Below, one piece after another: positions 48,126 through 61,300 of a DNA stretch of 64,000 nt (position 1 is the first letter of the stretch; the number at the start of each line of letters is the position of its first letter). A program made the position numbers and the translations under genes. The notes beneath the pieces were generated by a model. That model was not told the origin of the DNA. It saw nothing but the letters and a program-made list of their open reading frames with translations, and ran no database searches. The stretch is from Triglochin maritima (taxonomy: Eukaryota > Streptophyta > Magnoliopsida > Alismatales > Juncaginaceae). The stretch is taken from positions 32,047,501 to 32,111,500 of the forward strand of contig OY821786.1 of the NCBI GenBank assembly GCA_963682175.1, written 5' to 3'.

Positions 48126-48488
48126 CTTAGGGCTAGACCTCGGATTCGGGGCGTGCCATTAGTCTATAATAGATGTAGGGCTTTTTTATTTTTTTACAAA
48201 AATACTCTCCTCTCATCCTATATAAACCCCCCACTCTTTTCATTTTCTTCGCACCAAATTCCTTCAACTATTCTTCTAAATTTCTCCAAGTTTTCTATAT
48301 TATTTCTCTATTTGCTCTGATTTTGTTGGAAACAGGTCGAGTTCTAGCTAAAACGTGAAGCCTAAAGATACAAGTAACCCTTTGACCGCCTGATTTCGCG
48401 ACTCATCCTCGCTTCATTTTCCAAGCTTTTCTGATCGTTTTTAGTAGTTGATTTTAGTTCGTCAATCATCATCATAACATTCTCATTT

Positions 48489-50464
48489 ATGGGAAAAATT
48501 CACTTTTTGTTTGCATATTTACTAATTTCCATTACTTCAACATCTCAATCTAAAGATAATAATAACCACCCTCCTTTTAATCCACCTAAACCTAAGGATA
48601 AAGGTACTAGAAAAAAAACTAGCAAAGTATGGGAAGATTTTGACGAAGGACGAGATAATGAGGGTAAGACAACTACTACTTGTAAATCACGTGGTAAAAA
48701 ACTTACGGCTAAGTCAAGTGGAGGAACCGATCATCTAACTAGACATTTAATTTCATGTAAACGTAAGCATGCATCATCGGTAGTTGATTCACGTCAATCG
48801 GTTTTAGACACAACTAGTGGAATTTTAAATTTCAAAAAATATTGTCAAATTAAAGTTAAAGAGATAATTGTTGATTTAATAATCGGAGATGAACTACAAT
48901 TTAACACATGTGAATCTAAAGTCATTAGGTGTGCAATTCTCTACCATGATCCACAATTTATACCATTTTGTAGAAAAACACTTAAAATGTCATAATTGAT
49001 AAATTCGGTAAAGAATAAGAATGCAAAGTTATTTTTTTTATTAATGAACAATAATGTAGCATTAACTAGTGATGTTTGGACCGGTCCAAATAATTATCAT
49101 TATTGTTGTGTAATTGTTGATTATCTAGATGATTTATGGTGTTCAAATAAAAACATTATTTTATGTATTTTGCATCCACACACTACCAATGTATATTTGA
49201 TCATATTAGAGATGTCATGGTAACTAATAATATTGAAAATAAAGTTTGTGCAATTGCATTTGATAATGCTACTAATAACATTTCATCAATAAAATGCTTA
49301 TAAGTTAGTGCATGTAAATGGTTTACACTTTCATATTAGATGTGTTTGTCATACTTTGAACTTGGTAGCACAAGATGGACTTGACATAATTAAATCTTAC
49401 TTAGAAAATGTTAGGAATGCAAATGTTTTTGTAAGTTGCAATAGTACATCTACATATCTGGAATTTAAAGAATTTTGTGTATATAATCATGTTAAACCTA
49501 AGAAGTTTAAATTAGATGTCCCCCATATATAAAATTCTACATATGAAATATTCAAATGTTGTTATCCTTATAATATTGTAATTACAAACTTTTATAGTGA
49601 AAAACAAAATGAGTACATGTTAACCCCTGTAGATTGGTATAATTATAAAATTATGTTAGATTTTTTAAAACCTTTTTCACATTCACTAATAGATCAAGTG
49701 AACAATATTACCCCACCTGTAACATATTTATCTTCAAATTACTTCCAATTACTAAAGTATTTGCGAAATATAAGTCAATTGGTAGTTTTGTTGAATTTTA
49801 AATGTAATAGGTACTAAGTTTAATAAATATTGGAATCATCTTCCATTTAGTTTTTGTTTAGCTTTTGTTATGGATCCTACATTTCAAATTAATGGTTTAC
49901 AAGTTTTCTTGGAAGAAAATTTTGAAAATATGAATTATGAAAATTTCCAAAAACACGTAGATAATTATAAGTCTTTGTTAAACATATATTTTGAAGAATA
50001 TGAAAGACTACATAATATAAATCAAATGAGTTCAAATGTTGCTAGTTCATCATCACAACCACCTGCAATGGATCCACATGATAACGACTCACAATGGAAT
50101 TGGTTAAGTCAAAAAGATATAATTAGTGCAAAATTAAACACACAATGAATTAACTGGATATTTAAACACTGAAAATATACTTAACTACTGCCGAGTTAAA
50201 AGCTTTTGATGTTTTAGACTAGTGGAGAAAGAACTCTGGTATGTTTCCACTGGTCTCCTTGATGGCATGAGACTTATTATGTCATATGACGTCAACTATG
50301 GTGTCAGAGTCTGTATTTAGCGCAGGTAAACGTGTCTTGACTGACAAGAGGCAAAGCATGTTCGACAAGTCAATCCAGATGAGCGTATGCCTGAAGGATT
50401 GGATGAACGTTGCGAACAGAATGCAAAACATGCGTCTTGACGACAACATCGGCAATGAAGATTG
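48489..50464 (+). pseudogene. hAT transposase, BED zinc finger type, broken
   Basis: A BED-finger region (about 48625-48770) reads KVWEDFD...CKSRGKKL...GGTDHLTRHLISC; the second zinc cysteine is replaced by Arg (CKSR in place of C-x2-C). A stop at 48993 interrupts; the frame resumes with AKLFFLLMNNNVALTSDVWTGPNN (RNase H-like start), then LHFHIRCVCHTLNLVAQDGL (49320-49380), the DUF4413-like WNHLPFSFCLAFVMDPTFQ and YEERL-type part (about 49830-50010). The C-terminal dimerisation region is at 50170-50460 (FDVLD*WRKNSGMFPLVSLMA, SVFSAGKRVL, SMFDKSIQMSVCLKDWMN). Several stops and shifts make it inactive. The family includes domesticated DAYSLEEPER/RICESLEEPER genes, but the terminal repeats and breaks here show a transposon. 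Confidence 0.83.
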
Positions 50465-50529
50465 AAAACGAATTAGTAAAACATTCTATTTAAGGAGTAA
50501 TTTTTTCCTAATACCCTTTAGATTTTTAT

Positions 50530-50763
50530 TGAATTTGATACGCAGATTGTAGAAGACGCAAGGATTTGAATGTATGTTTATTATGTTGTGTTTTTACATG
50601 AGAAATACAATTTGTATATATATGAATGCTATGAGTGATATAGTCGTTGGCTGGAGATTTGGGAGCTTATTTCTTTCCTTGTGAAGTTGTTGCCATACAG
50701 GATGGCTAGGCGATGATGAGGTTGAGCCAACGGTCAAGTCCAAGTTAGGTAAGTTTCTCAACA
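50530..50763 (-). repeat. 3' LTR of minus-strand copia
   Basis: Minus strand starts TGTTGAGAAACTTACC and ends GTATCAAATTCA. It is the uninterrupted copy and so shows the empty site of the MITE in the other LTR (GATATAGTCGTTGGC). Confidence 0.88.
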
Positions 50764-51023
50764 CGCCCCCTCAAGTTGGGTCTGAAATAAGTGGATGGAT
50801 CCCAACTTGTGAAGAATGCTTGAGAAAGTTTGGTGATCAAAGGTTTTTATGATGATGTCTGCGAGTTGATCCTTGTTGGAGACATACGGAACTTCTATTT
50901 GCTTTGACTGTATTTTTCTCTAATGAAATGGCAGTCAACCTCTATGTGTTTGGTCCTTTCATGAAAAACTAGATTTGAGGCGATGTGTCGTGCTGCATTG
51001 TTATCACAAAACATATTCACTGG

Positions 51024-51434
51024 TCACTGAGAGTTGATGTTCATATCTTTGAGCAATTGTTTCAGCCATATTAACTCACTGGTGGTGGAAGCCATAGCGC
51101 GATATTCTGCTTCTACACTTGATCGGGCGATGACTTTTTGCTTTTTGCTTCTCCAAGTTACTAGGTTGCGTCCCACAAAGGTGTAAAAGTCTATGGTGGA
51201 TCTCCGATCGTAACTTCCTGCCCAATCTGCATCGGAGTAACCAATTATGGCATGAGAATTATTGTTTTTCATCCAAAGTCCTCGTCCTGGAGTTTTTTTA
51301 AGATAGCATAATATTTTGTTTATGACGTCTAAATGATGAGTATGAGGAGAGTGCATGAATTTACTAAGGGAACTACTATTCGTCGTCGGAAAACTACTTA
51401 AATCGGCCCCAATAATTACCATTTTGCCCCTCAA
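51024..51434 (-). pseudogene. Copia RNase H fragment
   Basis: Contains LSKFMHSPHTHHLDVINKIL, GYSDADWAGSYDRRST and SSVEAEYRAMASTTSELIWL, the usual C-terminal RNase H of copia Pol. Upstream (about 51380) it changes abruptly to unrelated sequence, so the reverse transcriptase domain that should precede it is missing. Confidence 0.88.
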
Positions 51435-51633
51435 AATTCATTTAATACTCCTTACGTCTCGTGTCTCAAAATAAGGTTTTGCCTGAGTTTTCCTCACATT
51501 CTCAGTACCAACACTACGAAAATGTCTGGCGTAGCGCCTGGATCTGGTGAGGTTAGCCGGGGATTTTTTTTTTCGTCTCGAGCGTTTGGCTAAACCGTCG
51601 CCCCAAGGATGGGGCGTCTGGCTAGGACGCCTC
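51435..51633. other. Unassigned spacer next to F1 LTR
   Basis: About 200 bp of unknown origin, with a CGCCCCAAGGATGGGGCG hairpin near 51599. Probably part of the foreign block that replaced the copia reverse transcriptase. Confidence 0.35.
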
Positions 51634-53393
51634 TGAAAAGGAATGTATTCTAAAAATGTTACTTTTATATGTCAATTATTATGAATTGGATGTGCAAACA
51701 TTTTGTTCCTTGATTATGGTATTCGTCTTTTGGAAGTGTTAAGAAAGAGGCGCTTGGTCCTTAACCGTAGAGCTCTAAAAGATAATTGTTTACATAAATC
51801 AAAAGTTATTCACAATCATGGTAATTAACATGGAACATTAATTACCAAGATAAGATTGTCGTGTTGGTCATCGATTGTTGTAGCTCTACAAATAATTGAC
51901 GACACGAGTATATAAAAGAGCAAAAGATTACTTTTATGTATTGAATAAACCTAACAAGTAAACATTATGGAATTGTGTTTCGTATCATTAATGTTTTACT
52001 GTGTCTTGGATCCTAAGATATGAAACTTGTATCTTTTCACTCAAGAAGTGCTTAATTTGATTATAGTCAAAAGCTATCAATGAGTGTAGTGATAAAGGCA
52101 ATAGTTGGTTGAACATGACTTGTGCTGGAAAAGATAGCTAGTCAAACGATCATCATTGCCCCTCTTAATTGAGTGATGATATTAGTGGGTCCCTTGATAA
52201 AACAAAATTATAATGTGCACAATGTAACTTGAGTTAAGTTACATAGTTATAATTAGCTTAAAGAGATCAAGAAATGAATATAATACAAAGGTGACACATT
52301 TCTACTTTGTATATAATCTTAATATCATGAGGCAAGGGACAGACACAAGTGGTGCACTTACATCACTAAATGGATCGTGTTTTAGTTCGAGTGGAACAAA
52401 GACATCTATGCTAATTGGGTAACTATAATGTGTAGCTAGATATTGCTTATAATTTGAGATATTAATTGTTTAATATCGCTGTCAATTTAGCTTAGATCCT
52501 CCTATAGGTCACACCACAAAATTGGGAAACAAGAAGCTTGCTTTTGAGTTCATATGATGTGTCGGGTTTCATGTGAACGAATAAAATCAATATGTCATGA
52601 GAATTGACATAATTAGAATCATAATAAATTCATATGAGGTGTATATATTATGAGGTGTAATAATTTAATATTACATAGGATAATATATTACATAAGATGT
52701 GAATTTGCTAAAAAAACCCGAAAGATCAAATTTTGCTGGAAATAAATCCAAAATTTGACAAAGTTACAATCGGGGTCAAACACGGTGAACCGTTCAGGGT
52801 TCGATCGACCGGGGAATCTTCGGGTCGGTTAACCGAATGTGGAACGGGTAAGCACAATTGGTTGACCGAAATTGTCTGGAGTGCCTTGACAATCGGGTTC
52901 GGATAACCGAGTGTGAACGGTCAACCGAGAAAAAGTATTTTCGGTAGACCGAAGGTGACACGGTCATCCGATGACTATGTTCCAGGAGAAATTTTGGTGA
53001 GTCAACGGTAGACCGAAGAGAAGACATGGTTTGTCCGAATTTTTCCAAAGATTTTTTCTCATGCGGATTCGATTGACCGTCTATCTCACGGTGCACCGAA
53101 CATGTGTTATAACCGAATGGTTCGGTTAACCGAGGAAATTTCTCGGTCGACCAAACAGTGTGATTTCTGCCTGAATTATTAAGAGATTAATTGGATCATG
53201 GGTGAGATTAATTCCAGATTTAATAAAACGTTTTTAGGGTGCTTATGTGGCAATTAGAGATTAATTTTAGGAGAGAATAAGCAAGAGATCATGACTAAAG
53301 AATAGTTCTTGATAAGGATGTTTTGGGAGCCTATAAAAGGACCCATCCTCCTACTTGTTTACGTTAATGCAAAAATTCTTTGTCTCATTAATC
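51634..53393 (+). repeat. F1 LTR copy 3, truncated at its 3' side
   Basis: Starts TGAAAAGGAATGTATTC and breaks off after TCTCATTAAT, where copies 1 and 2 continue for some 400 bp. It shares with copy 4 a deletion of about 20 bp between TTTCATGTGAA and CGAATAAAATC (near 52570) that copies 1 and 2 lack. GGTCGACC variants lie at 52800-53150. Confidence 0.82.
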
Positions 53394-56136
53394 ACTCTGG
53401 ATCTCTCTGGATCGGCTCAAACTTCGGGGGCACATGTATTAGAGGGTGTTTATTCTATTTCTAGTATTTGTTTAGTCCCACATCGGGGATTTGTCCCGGA
53501 TTGCCTTTTTCTATGGCTATAAATAGAATTCTTCACCTTCCATTGTAATCACTTCACATTTTGAGTGACTATTCTTCCTAATAGAAGTGAGGCATTGAAG
53601 CACACTAAAGTAGGAGGATGCTACTTGAATTGTGAGTCATTTTAATAAAAGTTTATTTATTATGTTGTTTGTTTCATGTTGCTTGTTTTACTTTGTTTAA
53701 TTTCATTTCATTAGTTTTAGTAGCTTAGTTAATATGTTTTCCTTGCTTAGTTTAATAATTAGTCTAATGTGTAGTGAGTAGTTCCATCTCCTTTGGGGGG
53801 TGGAGTAGATGTTCATACATGCATTAGAGAATAGAATGAATGCTTTATTTACATTGTGTTGATAAAACATGAATGTATGCTTGCTTGTTTAGGATAGAAC
53901 TTATAACTTGATGAGTTTTGCCAAAATGATTAGACACCTCTCATGCTTGTTTAGCTTCTGAAATAAATCAGCTTGTTTATGTAAATGTTAATCAACTAGG
54001 TTAGTGAATGGATTGATAGGTTTTGCCATAACATTTAGACACCTCCTATGCATGAAAACACTGCCCTTATTTGTGCTTAAATAATGTGTTCAACACCCAC
54101 CTCTTTGCATGTTTGCACTAACTCCACCCCTTAGGGGCTTTCTATTTCTGAATTCCAGCACTTATTTAGTTCTTTGTTTAGTTTGGTAGTTCATCGTTTG
54201 TTGCTTTCTTTCGCATTTCGTACTTCGTAGTGTAGTGTAGCGTAGAGTAGGATAATCAAACTCTATTCTCCATTTTCGCCACTTGATTTCTGATAAACAA
54301 GAGGCTGCTCACCTCCCTGTGGACGACCCGTATTTGTCACGTCTTCACCGACGCCGTGTACTTGCGGTTTAATTAAAACGTTCAACAAGTTTTTGGCGTC
54401 GTTGCTGGGGAGGTGTCAATCCAGACTCTTGTTTGGACGATTCGAGTGAATTTAATTTGTGTTTTGTAGTTTTTCTTTGTTTCAGGAGACTTGGAGTCGC
54501 AAGGGAAGACAGCAGGAGAAGTTGGAGGCCAACCTGGGCACTTTGGACCGCCAATCAGCAGTCTGAGACCGCCCATTGGCGGTCTGGTGAGCCATGTTTC
54601 CCTTCTCGTTTCTTCAGCTTGTTTCCATAATTGATTTAGTGATCTGGGACTTGATTTGGCATGTTTTGACTTATAGTTTCTTCCTTGATCAATAATCAAA
54701 TCTCCTTTAAGCAACTTGGACCTTAAAACCCAAAGCAAAAGATTAGGCATTCTCTCTTGTTTAGGTCATGCAACATGCATGTAGATTGTGTTTTATTTTA
54801 GCTTTATTTTCAGTTGCTGAGTGCTGGTGTGAGGTACGCACCTTCTACTCTCATTCATGCATTTTGTATGAACATGCATTAGTTAGTAGGAAGTGCATTG
54901 AAACAAGTGTGAGTTGAGCATTTGTTTGGAGAGTTGATTGTTAGATTAAGACTCTAAAACGCTACTAAGGAGAAGTTGTCCCATAAAAGATAAGGTGGGG
55001 AATTTCATCACCCTTTCCTTCGCCTCCCAAACCATACTAATCAAGAGCCTAATTTGTAAAATCAAGTAGACATTGGCCCTAAGGATCTCGGACGCATTAG
55101 GAGAGTGATCCGGTCACGACTGTCATGGCCTGATCGGCGTTGCCCACTTTGTCGATAGTAGGAGAGACGAGATCTCCGGATCTTGGCTCACTTGCTGCCT
55201 TTGTGGTCCTCGTCGTAGGGAGGTGAGGCGTGTTGAGGTCGTGTGACCTCGCAGTTAGGCGTCGTCTAGCTGTAAGGACCTATAGCGACCTCAGGATTGA
55301 TTGAGCCTTGTTTGCTTGTATGCTTCTAGCTGTACCCATCCGCCGTAGCATAAAGACTTCTTCCTTTCTCTCCTGAGTCATTCTTTCTCTCCTGTGTTCC
55401 TCCGTCTTCTCCTCTACGCACATTCTTTATTAAAAAAAGGTTTTGGTTTGTGTGCACCTTTGTGCATGCTTTCGTGAGCACGAGACGAGAGTGGTCGTTT
55501 GACGATGCGCGTTATCAACCCGGCTTTAGTGGTCGATTTCTCGATGCCTTTCTCCTCTCGTGTTGCACATAGTCCGAGTTCAATGGCTGCTCATTTCCAT
55601 AAGGAAGAGCAATTTCTGGATCCACCTGTTCCACCTGTGCTTCCTATTGTGGCTCTCATACCTCTACGTGATCGATGCTACCCGAGCCGTACTGCTCTAC
55701 CCTCATGCATCGTATTGCCAGAGGCAAATGGGAACTATTTTGAGGTTAAGCCTCATTTTATTTCCATGCTCCCTCACTTCACTGGGAAATGTGACCCCTA
55801 TATCTTTCTCAGGGAATTTGAGGATGTCTGTGTTATGTTCAAGCTGCAACAACTTAGCACAAACTTCATCCATCTTTGGCTTGTTCCTTTTGCACTAAAG
55901 GATGACGCCAAGAAGTGGTTGTACAGCAACCAGGCGAATGCCTTCAGGACTTGGGATGAGTTTCAATCTGCATTCCTCAAGAAATACTTTCCAAATCATC
56001 GGACTCAAAAGTTGAGGAACGAAATCAATTCGTTCTATCAACTTGAGACCGAAACATTTCATGCATAAATAGAGAGGTTCAAAGAGCTACTATCTTCGTG
56101 CCATCACCATGGCATTGAGTTGTGTCATCTTTTTCA
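53394..56136 (+). mobile_element. Athila-like gypsy fragment
   Basis: Partial 5' LTR (to 54387, ending CGTTCAACA), primer site TGGCGTCGTTGCTGGGGA at 54394, leader, and a truncated gag. It is related to the solo LTR at 30737-31964 and, in gag, to the element at 21957. Both outer borders touch truncated F1 LTRs. Confidence 0.8.
55499..56136 (+). pseudogene. Truncated Athila-like gag
   Basis: Residues run LRDRCYPSRTALPSCIVLP, MLPHFTGKCDPYIFLREFEDV, LKDDAKKWLYSN, FLKKYFPNHRTQKLRNEI, parallel to residues 70-200 of the gag at 24462. A stop follows FHA (56066), the frame resumes as IERFKELLSSC..HHGIELCHLF, and the gene is cut at about 56136 by the inverted F1 LTR. No zinc knuckle or protease remains. 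Confidence 0.85.
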
Positions 56137-57383
56137 TAATGAGAGAGAGAATTTATGCATTGACATAAACGAGTAGGAGGAAGTGTCCTTTTATAAGCTC
56201 TCAAAACATCATTATCAAGAACTATTCTCTAGACATGATCTCTTGCTTATTCTCTCCTAAAATTAATATCAAATTGTCACATAAGCATCCTCAAAAACGT
56301 TTGATCAAATCTAGAATTAATCTAACTCATGATCTAATTTATTCTATTAATAATTCAGGCAAAAATCGCGTTGTTCAGTTAACCGAGAATTTATTATGAT
56401 TCTATTATGTCAATTCTCATGACATATTGATTTTATTCGTTCACATGAAACCCGATACATCATATGAACTCAAAAGCAAGCTTCTTGTTTCCCAATTTTG
56501 TGGTGTGACCTATAGGAGGATCTAAGCTAAATTGGCAGCGATATTAAACAATTAATATCTCAAATTATAAGCAATATCTAGCTACATATTATAGTTACCC
56601 AATTAGCATAGATGTCTTTGTTCCACTCGAACTAAAACACGATCCATTTAGTGATGTAAGTGCACCACTTGTGTCTGTCACTTGCCTCATGATATTAAGA
56701 ATATATACAAAGTAGAAATGTGTCACCTTTGTATTATATTCATTTCTTGATCTCTTTAAGCTAATTATAACTATGTAACTTAACTCAAGTTACATTGTGC
56801 ACATTATAATTTTGTTTTATCAAGGGACCCACTAATATCATCACTCAATTAAGAGGGGCAATGATGATCGTTTGACTAGCTATCTTTTCCAGCACAAGTC
56901 ATGTTCAACCAACTATTGCCTTTATCACTACACTCATTGATAGCTTTTGACTATAATCAAATTAAGCACTTCTTGAGTGAAAAGATACAAGTTTCATATC
57001 TTAGGATCCAAGACACAGTAAAACATTAATGATACGAAACACAATTCCATAATGTTTACTTGTTAGGTTTATTCAATATATAAAAGTAATCTTTTGCTCT
57101 TTTATATACTCGTGTCGTCAATTATTTGTAGAGCTACAACAATCGATGACCAACACGACAATCTTATCTTGGTAATTAATGTTCCATGTTAATTACCATG
57201 ATTGTGAATAATCTTTTGATTTATGTAAACAATTATCTTTTAGAACTCTACGGTTAAGGATCAAACGCCTCTTCCTTAACACTTCCAAAAGACGAATACC
57301 ATAAACAAGGAACAAAATGTTTGCACATCCAATTCATAATAATTGACATATAAAAGCAAAACGTTTAGAATACATTCCTTTCA
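56137..57383 (-). repeat. F1 LTR copy 4, inverted, truncated and internally deleted
   Basis: On the minus strand it starts TGAAAGGAATGTATTC (57383) and breaks off at CTCATTAT (56137), the same point as copy 3. About 500 bp corresponding to 52635-53140 are missing, which removes most of the TCGACCG cluster. Confidence 0.82.
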
Positions 57384-57429
57384 TTTGAGTACCTCCCGAA
57401 CAATTCCAAATAATTTGCATCACAAGTGG

Positions 57430-58287
57430 AGGGGTTGCGGCTACGTGTGAGGTCGCCAAGGTGATGTCAGCCTTCTCTCAGAAATGTCTGCCAAATAGTC
57501 TCCGTCATCGAAGCGGTGTACCTCACGTCGTACGTGATGGAAGTCCCAGACCGTACTGCATGCTCTAGGGTCGGGATGTCAAACGGTATCACCTGAATGT
57601 ATCATAACTGACGCAAGACGCGATCAGACAAATAAGGCTATGATATCCCGATAACGAATAAGGCTCATCAACAAAGTCCTCGACACATCCGCAGCAGGCT
57701 CAGGACCATATGGAAACCATTCCACCTAAAACGTTGGCACGTTAATAATAATTATTATTAAAATTAAAAAAACGTAAATGATATAGAGTTTTATACCTGC
57801 GATGCAAGCATCTGATCTAGCCGTCTACGAATGGAATGGAGTCGCCCCTCGCTCTTATCCTCGCTCCTGACGGCCCACATACGCGAACGAGGATAGTCCA
57901 ACTCAATGATCTTTCGCTCCCGATGCGGGCGGAAAGCAGGAAAATACTCATATATCCAAGCATGCAGCAACGTCAGACAACCCACAATACCAGAACAATT
58001 AGCACGGCTAGCTATCCCTAACTGGCGATACAGGTATGTCAACGTCGTCGACCCCCATGAGTACTGACCAATCGTCTCTAGGTCCCTAACCTACAATATG
58101 TCGCGTGGTCTGATCCTACAACCGCTCTTGTCGACAAACAAGACGCATACGAGCAGTAAGAACATGTAGTCAGTCAACTGCGTATCCTCGGTCCGCGGAG
58201 GTCGTCCCCGTCTACAAAAGTAGTCAACAACGTTGATGCTAACACCACCGCCAATCCAAAAGGGGTTATCCCTCCCAAAACTATCGA
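57430..58287 (-). pseudogene. Plant mobile domain (PMD, MAIN-like) gene fragment
   Basis: Minus-strand frame from DSFGRDNPFWIGGG, then VVDYFCRRGRPP, LTDYMFLLLVCVLFVDKSG, a stop replacing Gln at 58091 (RPRDIL*VRDLE), ETIGQYSWGSTTLTYLYRQL, SGIVGCLTLLHAWIYEYFP and RRRLDQMLASQ. A clean intron (57796-57726; CAG/GTATAA, TTTTAG/GTGG) joins to VEWFPYGPEPAADV, after which frames shift (YDVRYTASMTE, near 57520, is in another frame). PMD proteins (MAIN/MAIL) are nuclear factors linked to silencing and genome stability, and the domain is also found in transposons. This fragment lies in the gap of the copia pol and is fused in frame to it. Confidence 0.8.
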
Positions 58288-61148
58288 CGGTTTCTAAAGC
58301 TCTTAGTTCTTCTTTCATGACATTATTCCGATTTGAAATTCCTATATCTGCATGGTATGAGGTGGATTCCTTATTTTTGTATATTTGAGTTAAGAAGGTT
58401 TGAAACTTATGAGATAGCTGGTTATAGGACAAGCAGTCCTGAATGGGGTAGGTGACCTGTGACACAAGATAATCGTTAAGTCTAGCAGGAGGATGTGTAG
58501 GACGAGTGGACCTCCTTAGTGGAGGTTCATCTTCATTCCCCCATTCATCGCCAGCAGGAGGATCTGGATGATTGTCGTGAGGCGTGTCTTCAACTTGTTG
58601 AGGGGGATCTTTCGGAGTGACTTCATCTTGTGGAGTGTGTGGAAGCTTTGGAGTTGCGTTGAGCAGGTCTATGGTGGGAAGCGGGACCGTAGCGGAAGTC
58701 TCGTAGTCTTCGTCACTTTGAAAGAAAGATTCATTCTCAAAAAAAGAAACATCTCTTGAAACATACATTTTACAATTTTGGGGGTCATAACATTTATACA
58801 CTTTCTTTCTAAAAGAATATCCTAAAAAATACATTTTGACAGAACTATAGTCAAGCATGTTCTCCCTTTTCCCGTGGACAAAGCAAATGCATCCAAAATT
58901 TTTAAGGTGATCAATGGTTAATTTGTTATCATGTAGAATTTGTAGGGGTTGTTTATTACCAATTGTGGGACTAGGAAGACGATTTATAATATAAGTTGCA
59001 GTGAGAATAACATCGGACCAAAAAATCTTAGGAACGTTATTTTGAAAAAGAAGAGAGCGAGTAACATTTAAAAGATGTCTATTTTTTCGTTCATAAATTT
59101 CATGTTGTTGAGGAGTGTTAATACACGTAGTTTGATGAAAAATTCATTTTTGTTCTAACAAATTTTGAAACATATTACTCATATATTCCGAGCCATTGTC
59201 AGATCTAAAAACACGAACCTTTAGCATTATACATGTTCTCAATAAAGGGAAGGAATTCACAAAAAACAATGTAAACATCTGATTTTGTTTTTAACAAGTA
59301 AATCCAAGTAGTCTGGGAAAAATCATCGATAAAACTAATGAAATAACGAAAACCATTGTGAGATTCCACGGGTGCAGGTCCCCAAATATCTGAATGAAGT
59401 AATTCAAAGGGAATTTGTGTTTTAGTAGTAGATTTAGGAAAAGGTTACCGAGTTTGTTTTGATAAATGACAGATGTCGCATAATAGTTCAGAATTAATAA
59501 AGGGAAATAAGCATTTTAAAACACTAGAAAATGGGTGTCCCATCCTTTTGTGCCGAAGTTCGTGATTTGTTGAGGACCCAACATGCAAGGCTATGTTAGG
59601 CAGTTCAAGGACATATAATCCATTTAAGAGAATGCCCTTACCAATCATCCTCCTTGTGGTACGGTCTGGAAAATGACATCGTGAGGAGTAAAAATAACAT
59701 TTTATCCGGGCGACAAATAGTAAGTTTTTTGTCAAAATTAGGAACATACAAGATTTTATCATGAATACTATTAATTACTTCCGCATCTCCTGCGTCTTTA
59801 ATTTCAACTTGATTCCCATTTTCTACAGTAACAAACTTATTTAATAAATTGAGATTATTTTTATATTACTAAGCATAGCAGTCATATGATCAGTAGCCCT
59901 GTATCTATAATCCAATGTTTCATGTTAGATTTAGCTCCTGAAAGGGCATGAATATGAAAATCAAGTTTATGTTCCATACCTGATAGATTACCTGTTTTGG
60001 GGGTGTTCTTTTGCAAAATCTCATTCAGGAGGCCCACCAGGGCACATATTTGGTGAAGATCTGTATGTCCACCCGCCAGCCCATCTCGCGACCCATACGC
60101 ATTCGGATGTCCACTTATAGTCTGTCCATATGCATTCGAGTTGGGAGAGAAACCGGTTGAACGATCCGGAGTATAAAGCCTCCTGTTGTTTCCATTCTCA
60201 TCATTTGCGTTAGGGTTATGGTTTTCGTTGTCTGTGTGGCTGTCGTCGCCTCCGGGCTGGCTGGCGTTGCCGTCGGCAATCCCGTCCACCATATTTGCTC
60301 TTACGTTCCTTTCTCCGTTCTTGGGTGGCCTGAGATGAGGGAAAATAAATCAGCAAGAATTTTTATTAAGTCCTTGTTTCTTACAGTTTTCACATTGTTC
60401 GCTCGTTTCGTTGCTGAATCGCTTTTTGTGTTATTATTGTTGCCCTGAGTTTGGTTTCGACCGACGGTGAAGGTTTGGTTGTCAGAGTTCGTACTGATGT
60501 TGTTGTTAGTCAACAACCATGGTTTTTCTCCGTGTTTCCTCGCGATGAATGAGGCTAGTGATGGTTTCGAGGCTCGGTAGCTTCGATGCCATGGGGATCT
60601 GAGATCGTGTGGCTTCATAGCTGGGGTCCAACCCTACCAAAAACTTATATATCTGGTTTTGTGCTTGTCTGATTTGGATGGTTTTGGCGTCTTTGGTTGG
60701 GGGTTCTCCTCAAGTCATCCCATCGTCTTCTGAGAGTACCAAGGTACTCAATCATGGAAGCGACGTTCTGTCATGTCTGGGAGATTTCTTGTTTGATTTT
60801 GAATATATTCGCAAAATTCTCTGTCTTCCCATAGTTGTCACGAACGGAATCGTAAAGTTCTTTTGCACTTTCTTTGTATATGAAGATCTCGTCGATGCTA
60901 GATTACATGGACGCAATGAGTCAGGACATGACCTTATGGTCCATTATTTGCCATTCTTCTTGCTTTGTTTCCGTCCCTGCTACTTTAGGTTTTGCGGTCT
61001 TCCCCGTGATGTGGCCAACCCTCCCTCGGCCACGAGGGAAAGGGTCACCCCTGGCCCAAGAGAGGTAGTTGGTCGCATTCAGAAGAGTCGAGATGAGGCG
61101 CAGGGATGTAGCCACCTCGAGGTGGCCGATTCCAGTGTTGTCTGACAT
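58288..61148 (-). pseudogene. Copia gag-integrase remains
   Basis: In minus-strand order. Gag start at 61148-60920 (EVATSLRLISTLLNATNYLSW...GHITG); gag middle at 60618-60301 (KHGEKPWLLTNNN); a hydrophilic linker at 60292-59882 ending MKHWIIDTG (protease start). GAG-pre-integrase at 59762-59450 (LYVLELP, NHELRHKRMGHPFSSVL, CDICHLSKQTR). Integrase parts to about 58860 (IFWSDVILTATYIINRLPSP, GNKQPLQIL, LKNFGCICFVHGK) and the linker KMYFLGYSFRKKVYKCY...MYVSRDVSFFE down to EELRALE at about 58290, where reverse transcriptase should begin. Frames are broken between these blocks. Confidence 0.85.
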
Positions 61149-61287
61149 GTTTTTGGTTTTTTTTCTTGGGTCTAGATGTTGGTTGTGTCTACCGTTGGTT
61201 GTAGTCGGCCTTCAACCCCCTTGTATGAGGTGATGTCGATGATGACCTCCGGGAGGTTCTGAGGTTGGGAGTTTTGTGGAGCAATGT

Positions 61288-61297
61288 TCTGATACCA
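61288..61297 (-). other. Primer binding site of minus-strand copia
   Basis: TGGTATCAGA on the minus strand, three bases after the LTR end. Confidence 0.85.
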
Positions 61298-61300
61298 TAT

